Shown: positions 47,036 through 60,180 of the stretch, piece after piece
How positions within the stretch are numbered: position 1 is the first letter of the stretch
Layout: every line of letters begins with the position of its first letter
Notes under the pieces: generated by a model
Told to the model about the DNA's origin: nothing
Database searches by the model: none
The model's input: only the letters and a program-made list of their open reading frames with translations
Made by a program: the position numbers and the translations under genes
Assembly: GCA_019454045.1 (NCBI GenBank)
Contig: SKCR01021094.1
Span: 185,552-249,551 of the forward strand
Direction of reading: 5' to 3'
Length of the DNA stretch: 64,000 nt
Source of the DNA: Zanthoxylum bungeanum
Taxonomy: Eukaryota > Streptophyta > Magnoliopsida > Sapindales > Rutaceae

Positions 47036-48277
47036 TTATGCTAGATCTGAAAGTGTGACACTTTCTTTTTGACGCTCCAACGGTTCTCCCAAGTAGTGCT
47101 TGACACGCTGACTGTTAACTTTGAATGTATCGTTGGTGTTGGGATCTAGTAACTCAACAGCTCCATATGGAAAAACCCGAGTGATTACAAATGGACCTGA
47201 CCATCTTGATTTCAACTTTCCAGGGAAAAGTTTTAATCTTGAGTTGTACAACAGCACATGCTCCCTTGGTTCCAAATGTCTGTACACTATTTTTCGGTCA
47301 TGCCATTTTTTTGTCTTTTCTTTGTACAATTTGGCATTCTCATAAGCCTGTAGGCGAAATTCCTCTAGCTCATTGAGTTGGTGAAGTCTTTTCTCTCCTG
47401 CAACTTGTGAATCAAGATTCAACTTCTTCAGTGCCCAGTACGCCTTGTGTTCAAGCTCAACTAGTAGATGACACGCTTTCCCAAACACCAATCGATATGG
47501 AGACATACCAATGGGTGTCTTGTAAGCTGTTCGGTAGGCCCATAATGCATCATCTAGTTTTGTAGACCAATCTTTCCTTGTTAATCCAACGATTCTCTCT
47601 AAGATCCTTTTGATCTCTATGTTTGAAACCTCAACCTGTCCATTTGACTGTGGGTGGTAAGCAGTGGCAACCTTGTGAGTAACTCCGTATTTGGACAGGA
47701 GTGCATCGAAGTATCTGTTGCAGAAATGTGTGCCACCATCACTGATGATTGCACGAGGTGTTCCAAACCGAGTGAAAATGTTCTTTTTCAGGAATTTGAT
47801 CACCACTTTTGAATCATTAGATGGCAGTACAATTGCTTCGACCCATTTGGAGACGTAGTCTACAACAACCAGGATGTACATGTTTCCGAATGATGGAACA
47901 AAGGGTCCCATGAAATCAATACCCCATACATCGAATATTTCCACTTCTAGAATATTTTGCAATAGTCCTTCATTTCTCCTTGAAATATTCCCTGTTTTCT
48001 AGCACCTGTCACATTGAAGAGCAAAAAGATAAGCATCTTTAAAAAGAGTGGGCCAGAAGAAACCTGATTGTAGGATTTTGGCTGCAGTTTTGTTTCCACT
48101 GAAGTGTCCGCCATATGGTGATGAATGACAGTGCTGCAAAACACTGCTGACTTCCTCCTGTGGAACACACCATCTCAATAATTGATCAGTACACCGTTTG
48201 AACAGGTACGGCTCGTCCCAGACATAATGTTTGACTTCTTTGAAGAATTTCTTCCGTTGCTGAGTTGTCCATTCCAA
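47036..48277 (-). pseudogene. Integrase of G (core intact, linker broken)
   Basis: The zinc-binding part lies in 48277-47999 (HCHSSPYGGHFSGNKT, CDRC), then a stop. A 308-codon frame (47962-47036) then carries the whole catalytic core: Asp in WGIDFMGP, Asp in ISDGGTHF, Glu in [10 protein letters not shown]-terminal domain with SRWSGPFVI follows, ending in SLDA-like 'LSDLA' and a stop. The stop between the zinc part and the core breaks the polyprotein. Part of the core is also found fused to protease sequence in L (63098-63170). Confidence 0.85.
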
Positions 48278-48289
48278 CGGCCATTTTCC

Positions 48290-49442
48290 TGATACAATTT
48301 AATTGACATAGTCAGCATACCAAGGTACATATTGCTGTTTCATGGCAAACAGCTGTTCATCTGGAAAAGTTTCCTTTGATTGATAGATCTTTGTCAGCTG
48401 TTTCTCTCTCCCATTCTCGAGCCTCGATAAATGATCTGCCACCTGATTCTCTGTTCATTTCCTGTCTCGAATCTCCACATCAAATTCTTGTAGAAGAAGT
48501 ATCCAACGGATCAATCTGGGTTTGGCATCTTTCTTCGTGATCAAGTATTTGATTGCTGAATGATCTGTGTAGACCACCACTTTGGTTCCCAGCAGATAGG
48601 AGCGAAATTTGTCAAAAGCGTACACAGCTGCAAGTAATTCTTTTTCAGTGGTTGTGTAGTTGAGTTGGGCTTCATTCAAAGTTCTGCTGGAGTAGTAAAT
48701 GGTGTGGAAAATCTTTGCTTTGCGTTGTCCCAAAACTGCACCTACAGCAAAATCACTAGCATCACACATTACTTCAAAAGGAAGGGTCCAATCTGGAGTT
48801 ACAATGATGGGGGCAGAAATCAGCTTCTGTTTTAAGATTTCAAAAGCTTCCTGGCATTCCTTGGTGAAGTTGAAAGGCACACCCTTTTCCAAAAGATTGC
48901 AAAGAGGTTTTGCAATTTTGGAAAAGTCTTTGATAAATCTCCTGTAAAAACCTGCATGTCCGAGAAAGCTCCGAATCCCTTTGACAGATGATGGTGGAGG
49001 TAGTTTTTCAATTGTTTCAATCTTTGCTTTGTCTACCTAGATTCCTTTTTGTGAGATCGGTGTCCAAGAACAATGCCTTCATGTACCATAAAATGGCATT
49101 TCTCACAGTTGAGTACCAGGTTTGTATCTTCGTACCTTTGTAATACCTGTTCCAAATTTTGCAAGCAATGGTCAAAAGAATCTCCAAACACAGAAAAGTC
49201 ATCCATAAATACCTTCATACTTTGCTCCAACATGTCTGAGAAGATGGCCATCATGCAACGCTGAAATGTAGCAGGGGCATTACATAATCCAAATGGCATC
49301 CTGCGGAAAGCAAAAGTACCAAAGGGACATGTAAATGTAGTTTTCTCCTGATCTTCTGGTGCGATGGCAATCTGATTATACCCTGAATATCCATCCAGAA
49401 AGCAATAGAACTCATGTCCTGCCAGTCTATCTAACATCTGGT
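48290..49442 (-). pseudogene. G reverse transcriptase (second half) and RNase H (broken)
   Basis: RT blocks: FLDGYSGYNQI, MPFGLCNAPATFQRCM, catalytic FMDD (about 49205), LNCEKCHFMV. FMDD in place of YVDD is common in Athila elements. A stop after HEGIVLGH (about 49033) and a frame change lead into the RNase H (48892-48455): [45 protein letters not shown] stop follows at about 48455 before NQVADHLSRLE. Confidence 0.85.
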
Positions 49443-50800
49443 CAATGAATGGTAATGGAAAATGGTCCTTTCTTGTGGCTTTGTTTCAATTTCCTGTAGT
49501 CCATGTATACTCTCCATCCAGTCACCGTTCTTGTTGGGATTAGCTCGTTCTTTTCATTGGTAACTACAGTAATTCCTCCTTTCTTTGGTACACACTGCAT
49601 AGGACTCACCCAACTGCTATCTGAGATGGGGTAAATGATGCCAGCATCCAACCATTTGATTATTTCTTTCTTTACGACTTCCTTTATGATTGGATTGAGT
49701 CTCCGTTGATGCTCCACTGTGGTTTTGTAATCATCGTTCATCAGAATCTTGTGCATGCAAAATGATGGACTAATGCCTCGAATGTCTGCTATAGTCCAGC
49801 CAATGGCTCTTTTATGCTCTCGTAATACTCTCAGTAACTTTTCTTCTTGTTCCAATATTAGTGAAGAGGAAATAATAACAGGTAATTCAGAAGAGTTTCC
49901 AAGAAATGCATACCTGAGATGGCTCGGAAGTAGCTTCAGCTCCAGCTGTGGTGGTTCTTCTATCGATGGCTTGATTCGATCTTTCTTTGGCAAATCCAAG
50001 CTTTCAACTGGTTGTGTTGATTTGAATCGGAATGGTTTGTTAAGGTAGTTGATACATTCCAGGATTTCAACATCTAACTCGCTGTCAGTCATGTTGGTGA
50101 TGCAAGCTTCAAGTGTATCTGTGGGATTTGGCTCAGTGTCCTGAACTATATTGTCAATAACATCAATTCTGAAACATTCTTCTTCCTTTTCATCGCTTGG
50201 GAATTTCATGGCTTTGAAAACATTAAAGGTAACTTCTTGGTCTTGTACTTTCATAGTCAGTTCTCTTTTTTGCACGTCAATCACAGTTTTACCTGTAGCC
50301 AAGAATGGTCTCCCAAGAATGATATGTACTTATTTGTCTTCTTCCATGTCAAGGATGATGAAATCTGCTGGAAGAATCAATTTGTCAACTTTGACAAGAA
50401 CGTCTTCAACAACACCCCTTGGAAATGCGAGTGTTCGATCAGCAAGTTGTAACGAGACTGAGGTAGGCATTGCTTCTCCAATCTGCAGTTTCCTGTAAAT
50501 AGAAAAAGGCATCAAATTAACACTAGCACATAAATCATATAAAGCCTTACCGATATAATGTTCTCCAATGGTGCATGGGACAGTGAAACTGCCAGGATCT
50601 TTCAACTTCGGGGGAAGGTTCCTTTGAATGATGGCGCTGCATTCTTCTGTCAGTGCTACTGTCTCGTAGTCTCCCAATCTCCGTTTTCGTGAAAGAATGT
50701 CTTTCATGAATTTAACATAGCTGGGCATTTCTTCCAAGGCTTATGCAAATGGAATGTTGATGTGAAGCTTTTTGAACACCTCCAGGAATCGAGCAAACCG
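49443..50800 (-). pseudogene. G protease and reverse transcriptase (first half)
   Basis: Protease region 50737-50330: GDYETVALTEE, GEHYIGKALYDLCASVNLMP. The catalytic motif DLGAS is DLCAS here, so the protease is probably inactive; L keeps DLGAS (63526-63720). A stop at about 50330 comes before HIILGRPFLATGK. The frame 50302-49442 then contains a linker and the RT start (WVSPMQCVPKKGGITVV, RTVTGWRVYMDYRKL), and ends in a frame break. Confidence 0.85.
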
Positions 50801-50857
50801 CTTGTCCAGTTTGTTTTTCTGAAGTCGCTGAGGAAAAGGTGGAGGTGGAATGATTCT

Positions 50858-52333
50858 TCATGGTTCCTTTTCTTTTGCATCTTTTTCCTTTGCTTCTTTT
50901 TCCTCCATCTGAGGAACTGCATCTTTTGGAACTTCCTCAACAGTTGTTTTGGCTCCAACATCTTTGTTGATTTCAGTACCACTTTTCAAAGTAATGGCTT
51001 GAATTTGCTCCTTCCCTCGGTTTCTTGGATTTGGTTCTGTGTTGCTAGGAAGATTACCTGGTGGTCTGTAACTTTGAGCATTGGCCAGTTGTCCAATTTG
51101 ATTCTCCAGTGCTTTGATGGAAGCCAATTGGCTCTGAAACATAGCATCGTATTTTTTTAACATAGACATCACTTATGCTATTCCTGGTTCATTTGTCTGC
51201 TCCGGGCCTTTGTTCTGTTGCTGAAATACAGGTGATGGATAGTTCTGTTGGAATCCAGGTGGTGGATTGTTCTTTTGCCCTGAATTGTTGTTAGGATGAT
51301 TCCTCCACCCTGGGTTGTAGGTGTTGGAATATGGATTGTTCCTCTGTCTGTTGAAATTGTTAACATAATTCACCGTCTCTTCAAGTTGGTTCGGTTCTGA
51401 TGCTCCTCCATATGGTGAACTTGTGGATCCAGTGGTAAGAGTCTCCATGAATTTGCATATCTGATCTAACTTGGTGTTGACTGTTGTATTGGATCCACTT
51501 TCATAAATTCATGTAATTCTTTGGATCATGCCCCTTTCTGTTGGCCACAAAGAATTGTTGTTGGCCATTTCTTCGATTAGGTCCCAGGCTTGATCTTCTC
51601 ATTTTGCCATTAAAGTTCCTCCAGCAGCAGCATCAATTGTGGTTCTCATTATCCCAGAAAGTCCATTATAGAATGTTTGGACTTGAAGCCATTTTGGAAT
51701 CTCATGGTGAGGACATTTCCGGAGCAAATCTTTGTACCTTTCCCAGCTTCGTAGAGAGTTTCTGAGTCTTTTGTTGTACAAAGGATGTGATGTCATCCTC
51801 AGCTTTCCAGTTCTGGCTGGTGGAAAGTACTTTGCAAGAAATTTGGTGGCTAAAATGTTCCAAGTTGTGATAGAACCTGCTGGTAGTGAATGTAGCCAAG
51901 CTTTAGCTCTGTCCTTCAAGGATTATGGAAAAACACGAAGTCTCATTGCTTCTTCAGCATCTCGGTTGTAATTGAAAGAGCCACAAACTTCCAGGAAGTT
52001 ACTGATGTGGGTATTAGGGTCTTCAATTGCATTTCCCCCAAACTGAACTGAATGCTAAATCATTTGAATGCAAGTTTTGATGTCACCTGCATTTGCTGGT
52101 AATGGAGGAAGTAAAATACAGGAAATGAGTCTGTCAACCACCGGAATGGTTCTGTCTCGAATGGGAATTGGTGGTGCAATCTCCAATGGTTCAGGTTCCA
52201 TGTTAACAATTGCTTCTTCACCTTCTCGACTTTCCCTTCTCAACTGTCTGATGGTTCTTTCAATTTCTGGGTCAAGCGGTCGGAGTTCAAAGCTTCTGGT
52301 TCGTCTCATTAAGTATCTGAGAACCTGAAACAC
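50858..52333 (-). pseudogene. gag of G (broken)
   Basis: Starts at about 52333 (MRRTRSFELRPLDPEIER). The retrotransposon-gag core is in 51919-51599 (KAWLHSLPAGSITTWNIL, KFLAKYFPP). An Asn/Gln/Pro-rich part (51448-51173) and a coiled-coil-like part with Glu/Lys repeats (51172-50858) follow. Stops lie at about 52055, 51919, 51599, 51510 and 51173. Confidence 0.8.
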
Positions 52334-52419
52334 ATGAAAAACAAAAGCAATAAGTAAAAAGAAATTAGATACAAGTAAAGGTATCTAACCTTAAAACTAA
52401 TAGTGAAAGATAAATAAGT

Positions 52420-52436
52420 CCCCGGCAACGGCGCCA
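52420..52436 (-). other. Primer-binding site of G (Asp-tRNA type)
   Basis: The minus strand reads TGGCGCCGTTGCCGGGG, six bases inside the LTR end at 52443. It is the known primer type of Athila elements. Confidence 0.85.
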
Positions 52437-52442
52437 AAAACT

Positions 52443-54322
52443 TGACCGGTGCTTACACACGCGTAAAACGCAAGCGCACGTATCGTTCAAGTAGTATAAA
52501 AAGTATCGATCCCACGAGGACTTAATACCTAAGCTATTAATTTATTTAGGTCAAATGATTACTAGTATCTAACAGGTTGATTGATTGATTTGAAATTGTG
52601 ACGATTCTAAATTTAAAAGCAAGTAAATAAAATTGTCGAAAGTATGTGTTTAAGAAAATTCAATGTTAACAACTATCTAGAGTTGTGATTTCTTCCAATA
52701 TCAATTTAAAGATGAAGTGGTTATTTTATAGTTGGGCAATATATTGATTTATTAACCTGGAACACTAAATTATGTGAAAGCATCTGTCGATGGTCAGACA
52801 CAAATACCCAGTTTAACCCAATTGAACCATATGTCTATGTCAACCAAATTATCTGGATTCATTAAGTTTAAGTTCCAATTATGGCTACCCCCGCCTGACA
52901 GGTATATGTCTATCCTGTAAGGAAATATATTAAAGGGTTATCTATCCTCAAGGAAGATCGTGGGCTATTGAGTCTAAGGTTTTAAACTTAAAATCTCTAT
53001 GTCTAGTTCATTTTAAGTTTACCTAATCAATTTTATTAATGGCCAGTTAATAAAAAGCATTAAGATTAAGACTCAATAAATAAATCTTTATAATTCCCAA
53101 ACTATAATCTAACCCTTATAAACCAGTGATATTGAAATTTATCACAACCCCAGATAACTAAATTAGTTACAATACATAACTAGGGCTAGTAAAAATTTAA
53201 AAGTAAAAGACATAAAGTAAAATGCTGAAAAGTAATTGCGGTAAAGTAAAATGCTGAAAAGTAATTAAAATAAAATAAAATGCTAAGGTAAAAAGAATTA
53301 CTTTTACTACTACTAATTTAGATATCTCCCATAAAATAATATATAAACTTGTGATAATATTTTACCAACCGACCAATCTGGTGGTATCCTGATTAAGTCA
53401 AATTAAGTCCAACCAGCCATATAGGCGGTAATATTTGTCCATAATCCAGCCATAAAGGCGGTACCAAAATAAAATTACCAACCGACCAATCTGGCGGTAT
53501 CCTTGATTAGTCAGGTTTAAACCAACAGAAAATAAATTTACCAACCGACCAATATAACGGTATCCTTGATTAGTCAGGTTTAAAACAACAGAAAATAAAC
53601 TTACCAACCGACCAATACAGCGGTATCATTGATTAGTCAGGTTTAAACCAGATTAAATTGAATTGTCAACCGACCAATATAGCGGTATCCTTTTTAAGTC
53701 AATATTTTAATTAGTAAATATATTATTTTTAAGGGAGATTAATCTAAATAGTAACAGTAAAAGAATTACCTTTCACCCTAGCTGGGGAAGTTACCTCCTC
53801 ATGGTAAATAATAAAAACTGTAAAAAATAAAGAAAGTAAATTATTATTATTACAAAAAGTAATTAAAATTAAATTACAAAACTTAAATTAAAAGAACTAG
53901 AGAGAGAAACTCCATATTTACATAAAAGAAATGAGAGAGAATGGTGTAACTAAAACTGAAATGTCGAGCTCAATTTATAGGCCTCGGTAGGCTCTAGGCG
54001 TCGCGACGCCAAGCCAGCGTCGCGACGCTGGAACAGTTCGACGTGGCACGCTGAGGAGGCGACACGTGGCAAAGCGGCTGACTGTTAAAGCGACATGTGG
54101 CGAGTCGGCTAAGACTCAATTATTGTGATGACGTTGGAAATTACCAAAATGCCCTTTTTCGCCAATTTTCATTGTTTTGCTCCAAATCACCTCTAGAATT
54201 CCTGAAACTTTATTTATCTACAAAATAACACAAAACACATCAAAACATTCACAAAACTCAAGAAACTATACAAAATATTAGGTTAAATGAGTGGGAAATA
54301 GTGATATAAATATCACTCATCA
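52443..54322 (-). repeat. 5' LTR of G
   Basis: 1,880 bp with ends TGACCGGTGC...CACTCATCA in plus orientation. TATA box (minus) at 53973-53979. The 'accgaccaat' array (53364-53690) has one more unit than in the left LTR. GC-rich palindromes at about 53998-54029. Confidence 0.92.
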
Positions 54323-55554
54323 TATGTATTGTTTAGTTATGTTTTCTTTGATGTATTGGTTGTTATGTAGGCTTCGTTGTCGGTTTCACGATGACTGTAT
54401 GTATATTTAAGTGTTTCTGTATGTGCGATAGAATTCGTGATACTTGTGAATTGTGTATGTTATTGAAGAATGAATGAATGATTTGAAAACCAGTGTGAGT
54501 ATAAGATGATGTAAAATGTGTTTGCTAAGTTGTTATCGTATGTACGTATATGTGTAAAAATTCTAAAATTGCATTTGCATGAGTATAAGAGAAATGAGTT
54601 AAGATAAGTATGAATGCATATGAATCACGCATGTTAAGTCATTGTAAGGCTATCGAAATTGAAGGAATTTTGCATTGAATTGAAAGAGGTTGTTTCAAAA
54701 TGAAGAAAGTTTGATTTACTTGTTGATTTGATGATATTCCAAATGTGGATATTTTTTTATAAAAGTATAGATGCATGACTTCATATTTCAAGTGATTGGA
54801 GTGGATTTGATATTAAACAATATACTCTATAGTATTCGAATTTCGCTTTATACGTTTTGGATGTTATTTATTAGATTGACACTTATGTAGATATGTAGAT
54901 TTGAGACTTTTTCATGGTTAAGTATAAAGGATAGTAACAAGTAATAAATTATAACTTGTAAAAAAAAGTTAGTAATTCTGAAAAACTGTTGATATATTTG
55001 ACTTGTTTGTTTGTAGTTTATGTTTGACTTGTTGGCTGTAATACTAGCATAGTTACTTACTGAATTGTTAAAACTCACACCAAATCGGTTTCCTAGTTTT
55101 GCAGGTTGGCTTCCAGATTGGTCAACCACGACAGCTTCAGAAGTCATGCTCAAGACGCGGATCACCCAAGCGGCAGTCACCCTCGCAAGTGTCCTGGGAG
55201 AGTTTTAGAAGTCTAAGATTTGTAACTTATATTTCATTTGTCATGCTGAGCACGCTGTTTGTATATATATTAAGTAAAAGTTTTGATTGCTTATGATGTT
55301 ATGGGCACAGAGCCCTTGAGTGTTGATAGATGATGTGTGCACAGAGCTCTTAGGATATGATTTGAATGAGTTTTGTGTGGACCTGAGGTCTTTTATTTAT
55401 TTGATGTTTCCTTAGATTCTGTTGATGCTGGACTGTGATCCAGGTTGTCCAGTTTTAATACATCAAGTCGGATTCTATATAAATTTAGAGGCTTATGGAG
55501 ATGGGTCAATCATGTCTCCTGTCGATAGCATCATGCCTCTGGCGGGGTGTTACA

Positions 55555-56354
55555 GTTTTATTATTGGCCAAACAAATAAAATATGCGTCAAAATACAGAG
55601 AATAATAATAATCAATCACAAACCCAAGAGAATAAAAATATGTAATTAAATTAATTAAACATGCTCAAGATCCATTACAATCCTAAATTTAATGAATTAG
55701 CTACTCATAATATTTAATAAAAATAATCTAATCATTAATACAAGGTAAAGAACGCATAAAAATAAAGGTAGAGAGAAAAGAGAAGAAATAAACTCTCGTT
55801 TACAGTCTTCGTTTTCAAACTCTAACTCTGATTAACGCACTTGTTCTTACCTTACTTTAGGTGTTCTTCTATACTCTCAAAGGCTCCAAAATATTTTATG
55901 AGATTTGTTTTTAAGTTTTAAGAAGAAATTGTGCTTATATAGGAGGTTCAGTGAGTGTTTCCTACTTAAAACTTGGAACCAGGATGAAGTAGGGCTGTAT
56001 TGATCGTATCGCAACACGCGAAATATATTGCGATTGTCACTCTTTCAACTTGGCGCGTGTCGCAACGCACCAATATATCTCATAAAAAATGTGTATTTTT
56101 TTTCTTCCTATATTTTGGTCTTCAACGCGTCTCGACGAGCTATGCACGTCGAGACACACATTTTCACTCTGAAATAAACCCTGATTTACTCCGTATTTTA
56201 TCGTTTTCATCCCCAGTTGAATCCATTGAATCGTGATATTATTTTGATATGCAAAACGTACCCAAAACACATGGATTTTCTCATAAAACTCTATATCACT
56301 CACAAAATATTAAGATAAAGGTGCGGGAAATATAGGAATATTAACCATTCATCA
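55555..56354 (-). repeat. LTR of F, right piece
   Basis: It begins 'gttttattattggccaaaca', parallel to 'tttattaatggccagttaat' in G's LTR, and ends 'accattcatca', parallel to G's LTR end. Together with 39839-40398 it makes an LTR of about 1.36 kb. Confidence 0.6.
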
Positions 56355-57236
56355 CTGGTCTCGGTGATTTCTATAAACTTAGCTTTCCTCTCTCATTTTT
56401 CAACTTCTCTTCTTCGTTTCTCTATGCCCCTCTCGGATTGTTGCCCTGTTTAGAGCCAAAATCTTCATGTTTCATGCTTATTCAATCCCCAAGAAACTCA
56501 TATCCTATGCAGGAAAATTTCAGTCAATCCCACGTACCGGCACAAGCCAGAAGAACTGTGAGTGGGTACTTCTGTTTTATGCTTTTAAAATACTTTTGAT
56601 TTATATTTTCAATGATACTTTGATTTATGATTTAAAAGTGTTTTAAGAAAATAAATCGGATTACTTATTTTATATGTTTCGACTATATATGATGACAAAA
56701 TGTTTCTTTCTTGGCACTTGATTCATGTTTTTTCATTTTATAATCCTTCATTTTGTTTCCACCGAGGCTCTTAATGATATATTTCCGTCACGGAGCTTGA
56801 TGATATTTTATTATTTTTAAAACCTTTGTGGCGCTTGTTTAGAGGTCCTGATTATTAGAAAATGGTTTGCCCACTACACTTTATCGACATGGTCCTGTTC
56901 ATTCATTGTCTGGTTTGTGCGTGTGATCCGGGCAATGTGCACTTGTTGGTTTTTTACGAGGTTATCTAAAAAGAACAGTATGAGGTTTTGATTTCAGATT
57001 TTGTTTTCTTAAGGATTATATATATATATTGAATTTCATTTGATTTTATTTTACGATATCCACTCAAGGATCTCTAAGGTATGACCTCATCCCTCAGTTT
57101 TAGTTTCGGTTCCAGGTTGCTTAAGGATTTCCTTATGATCTTATGCTCATATTGGAGAATATGGACGTCATTGCAGGTCTTAGGATTGCATGAGAATGAG
57201 TCCGCATATGTATTGATGTTAGTTTGAGCCATAAGA
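56355..57236. other. Unassigned LTR-like stretch
   Basis: No coding region. T-rich, with blocks such as 'gaactgtgagtgggtact' (56555) and 'tccactcaaggatctctaag' (57058) that resemble the 3' half of chromovirus LTRs. No ends or duplications are recognised. Confidence 0.35.
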
Positions 57237-60180
57237 TGTAACACCCTGCTAGAGGCAGGATTCTACCGGAAGGAGATAGGTTTAACTCATCTCTATAAGC
57301 CTTTAAATTTACAAAAAAAAAATTGATATGATGTATCCTAAAATTGGACAACCTGGATCTCAGTCCAACATCAATACGAACCTGAAATAAACATCATATA
57401 TCAAAATGGACCTCAGGTCCACACCAACACATCAAAATCATCACATAAGGGCTTCGTTTATGTATAATCTATCAACACTCAAAGGTTTTATGCCCACAAC
57501 ATCATTAACAATCAAAAAATTTACTTAATACAAACAACGTGCTCAACACGATAAACAAAACAATAAATAATATATCCTAGTCTTGTAAAACTTCTCCCAG
57601 GACACTTGCGAGGGTGACTGTCGCCTGGGTGCTCCGCGTCTCGAGTAGGACTTCGAAAGCTAAGTGGTTGACCCATCTGGTAGCCAACCTGCAAAACTAG
57701 CAGACTGGTTTGGTGTGAGTTTTAAAAACTCAGTAAGTAACCATGCTCACGCAACCAACAAAACATAAAGTCAAGAATAGTATAAACTTTTTAACATTAC
57801 CAAGTTACAAATTCAGCTTTATCAACATTTAACTAACTCTTTATCTATTACAGATGCAAATTCTCATATCTAATTATGTATATATGTGCCAATCTAAAAG
57901 CCAAAACATCCTAAGCATGCAAAGCAAAACTCGAATACCCTAAAGTCTATCGTTTAATATCAAATTCACTTCAATCACATGAAACATGAAAATCATACAT
58001 ATATACTTTTATCAGAAATATCCATTTTTGAAATATCATCACATCGGCAAATCCAATAGACTTCATTCTATTCGATTACAAACTATCTTTATAACAAAAC
58101 AAACTTTTTCTTTAACTTACTTTAATCACGATAACCTTATAATACCTTTACATTCGAGATTCATATATATTTACACATACCATAGCACATTTCTCTTATA
58201 TTCATGCAAACATACTTTCAGAATTCTTACACATACATTCTTGCCAATACAATTTATCGAACACACTTTAAAACATCTGATATTCACATCATTTTTCAAA
58301 TCATTCATTCATTTCACATAAGCATACACTATCTGTATATGTTACGAGTTATATCATACACGTACATACACTCAGACATATATATAATCATCGTTCAACC
58401 AACCACGAAACACACATAACAACCAATTCATCACAAAGCACATAATCAAACAACACACATATAAGGCTGGCTTATGCATACAATGCGCGTACGAGAGTCA
58501 TTACCTATTTTAGAGTAGGTATGAGTTGAATGTCGTCCGAACGGATTCCTAACCAGCCCGACTAATACAACACGAGATCATCAACCAATTAACATACACA
58601 CATGCACACATATCATATGACACAATCTCACATACACAACACATACATGTAAAACATTATTTATCATCTGGTATACATACGTATATACATCAAACATATG
58701 AACATACTTATCACTTCAAATTCTGATACATACTTATCACTTCAAATTCTGATACCGTGGCCTTTAACAATCTTATTGTCTTTTACTTTTCAATCAAATG
58801 CACTCTATCTCCAGAATTATTATTAGAAACATTCATTCATAAACATATACATTCGCACACATACTTTACCCATTTAAAGAGCTTAACTTATATCAATTTA
58901 GAAAATATGATTTTTTCCATTTACCGATTCCATATACCCAACCTATACATATCTTAACATCATATGCATATACGTATACATGTTCATATACTTATATATG
59001 CTCATAGATATACTTTTACATACTCATATATTTACATAACGTATACTTATAATTACCGATTCCACACTTTCATACATCCACACAAATATTGAGCTACTTT
59101 CATACTTTAGTTCATATCATATCAGTAACAAAGTTCTATACCTGTGGTGGTCGTTTATCCTTACCATGTGTAACCTCGAACTATATTTTCAAGAATATCT
59201 CTTATTTATTCCCGTCTTAACCTAAACACTTCAATCATATATATTTAAAACACCAATCAATTATTCAAGCACTCATCGAATGAGTTACTTACCTAGCTTC
59301 GCAAGCACTCCAACTCCTAGTCACACCTGTCAAAATAAATAGAAAAAATACCGTCAGAATCGCTATTTACAGTATTCTCGACTTAATTACGATAAAATCA
59401 TGGATCTTTCCGGAACAACCAAAACAAGTCCAATTTCAATAATTTCAGTTTTCAGAAATCTTAAAACACCATTTAAAAACTATTCCAAGCCACCAGTTCA
59501 CATAAATTCTCGGTTTACGTGTTTTTAGAAAATCTTTCGAAAAGGTTTCGCAAGCGCTACGGAAGGGTCTCGAGCCCTCTGAACCTACCCGAATTTATCC
59601 AAACATATTCTTAAAATCATATATAACTCATAACTATTGTTAAAATCAAAACACATCATTATACTCAAAAATTCACTTTAATCGGAAACTTGCATATTCT
59701 ATCGGATCAGTCAAACTCGTTCAATTTTCACTCGGATTCTACCGAATGCTCATATTCAATATACTAACACTCAAAAAAATCATTTTATATCATTACGATA
59801 CTCTACGCAACTACGAGATTTCGATCGGAGTTACTGTTCACCGTGGGTCACTATTCATCTAAATCTTCCTTCCTCGTTTCGTGTGCAACCGTGCGTGGAA
59901 TGAAAAATATGTCATTGCCAACTTGTAGTACACTTCGAGAGCTTCGATTTGACTGGTGGCTCGGGTCGTGAAAAGAAACGAGGAGCCAGGATCGAAAAAA
60001 CCCGCCACGCGCGCCTTCTTCTCTTCTGCTCACCGTCGGCGGTGATTTGGGGCTGCCGCAGGCCACCACAAGGTGGAGGGGTGTCTGGTGCACCCCTTTG
60101 GCTGGTCACGCCGGCCGACGGTGGCCAGCAAGCCGCTGGCGCGACCAGCGAACCAGAAACACGAAATGGGGGCTGGGGGT
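57237..60180 (-). repeat. LTR I, inverse relative of H, cut by J
   Basis: It begins TGTAACACCC (the inverse of H's end) and runs in the opposite order through all blocks of H to a GC-rich region (59950-60170). The rest is missing or lies beyond J. It is non-coding; frames in the GC-rich part are not supported. Confidence 0.7.

Larger units (their letters stand above)
42301..54322 (-). mobile_element. Athila-type gypsy element G with accessory LOG and Cys-rich genes
   Basis: A structurally complete element of 12,022 bp, flanked by TATGT (42296-42300 and 54323-54327). Minus-strand order: 5' LTR 54322-52443, Asp-tRNA primer site, gag, protease, RT, RNase H, integrase, a Cys-rich frame, a LOG-type frame, a 1.3-kb non-coding part, polypurine tract, 3' LTR 44125-42301. 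RT with FMDD rather than YVDD and the block order place it in the Athila lineage. Gag-pol carries several stops and frame breaks, whereas LOG is open. Hand comparison of the LTRs gives about nine substitutions in the first ~245 aligned bases, so the insertion is fairly young on a scale of a million years or so. Confidence 0.9.
40399..55554 (+). repeat. LTR H, split by G
   Basis: The pieces are 40399-42300 and 54328-55554 (about 3.1 kb). It ends GGCGGGGTGTTACA. It is homologous, inverted, to I (57237-60180): compare 'aaatcgaagctctcgaagag' at 41076 with the inverse at 59930-59950, and 'taggtaagtaactcat' at 41303 with 59280-59296. Flanked on both sides by LTR F, so it is probably a solo LTR. The exact start is uncertain: TGTACCAAGACT at 40399 is my best guess, and I find no clean target duplication. 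Confidence 0.6.
37516..56354 (-). mobile_element. Gypsy element F (non-chromovirus), gutted and split by H and G
   Basis: Internal part 37516-39838; LTR 39839-40398 plus 55555-56354. Read on the minus strand: LTR start (rc of 'accattcatca'), LTR end 'tgatcgcg', primer site, a gag scrap, then a non-coding region. The block 37890-38190 matches the 3' region of the Tat element, and 'gggttgcctatctg' (38578) parallels the stretch after integrase in G. No RT or integrase is present. The left end is cut at LTR E. Confidence 0.65.
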
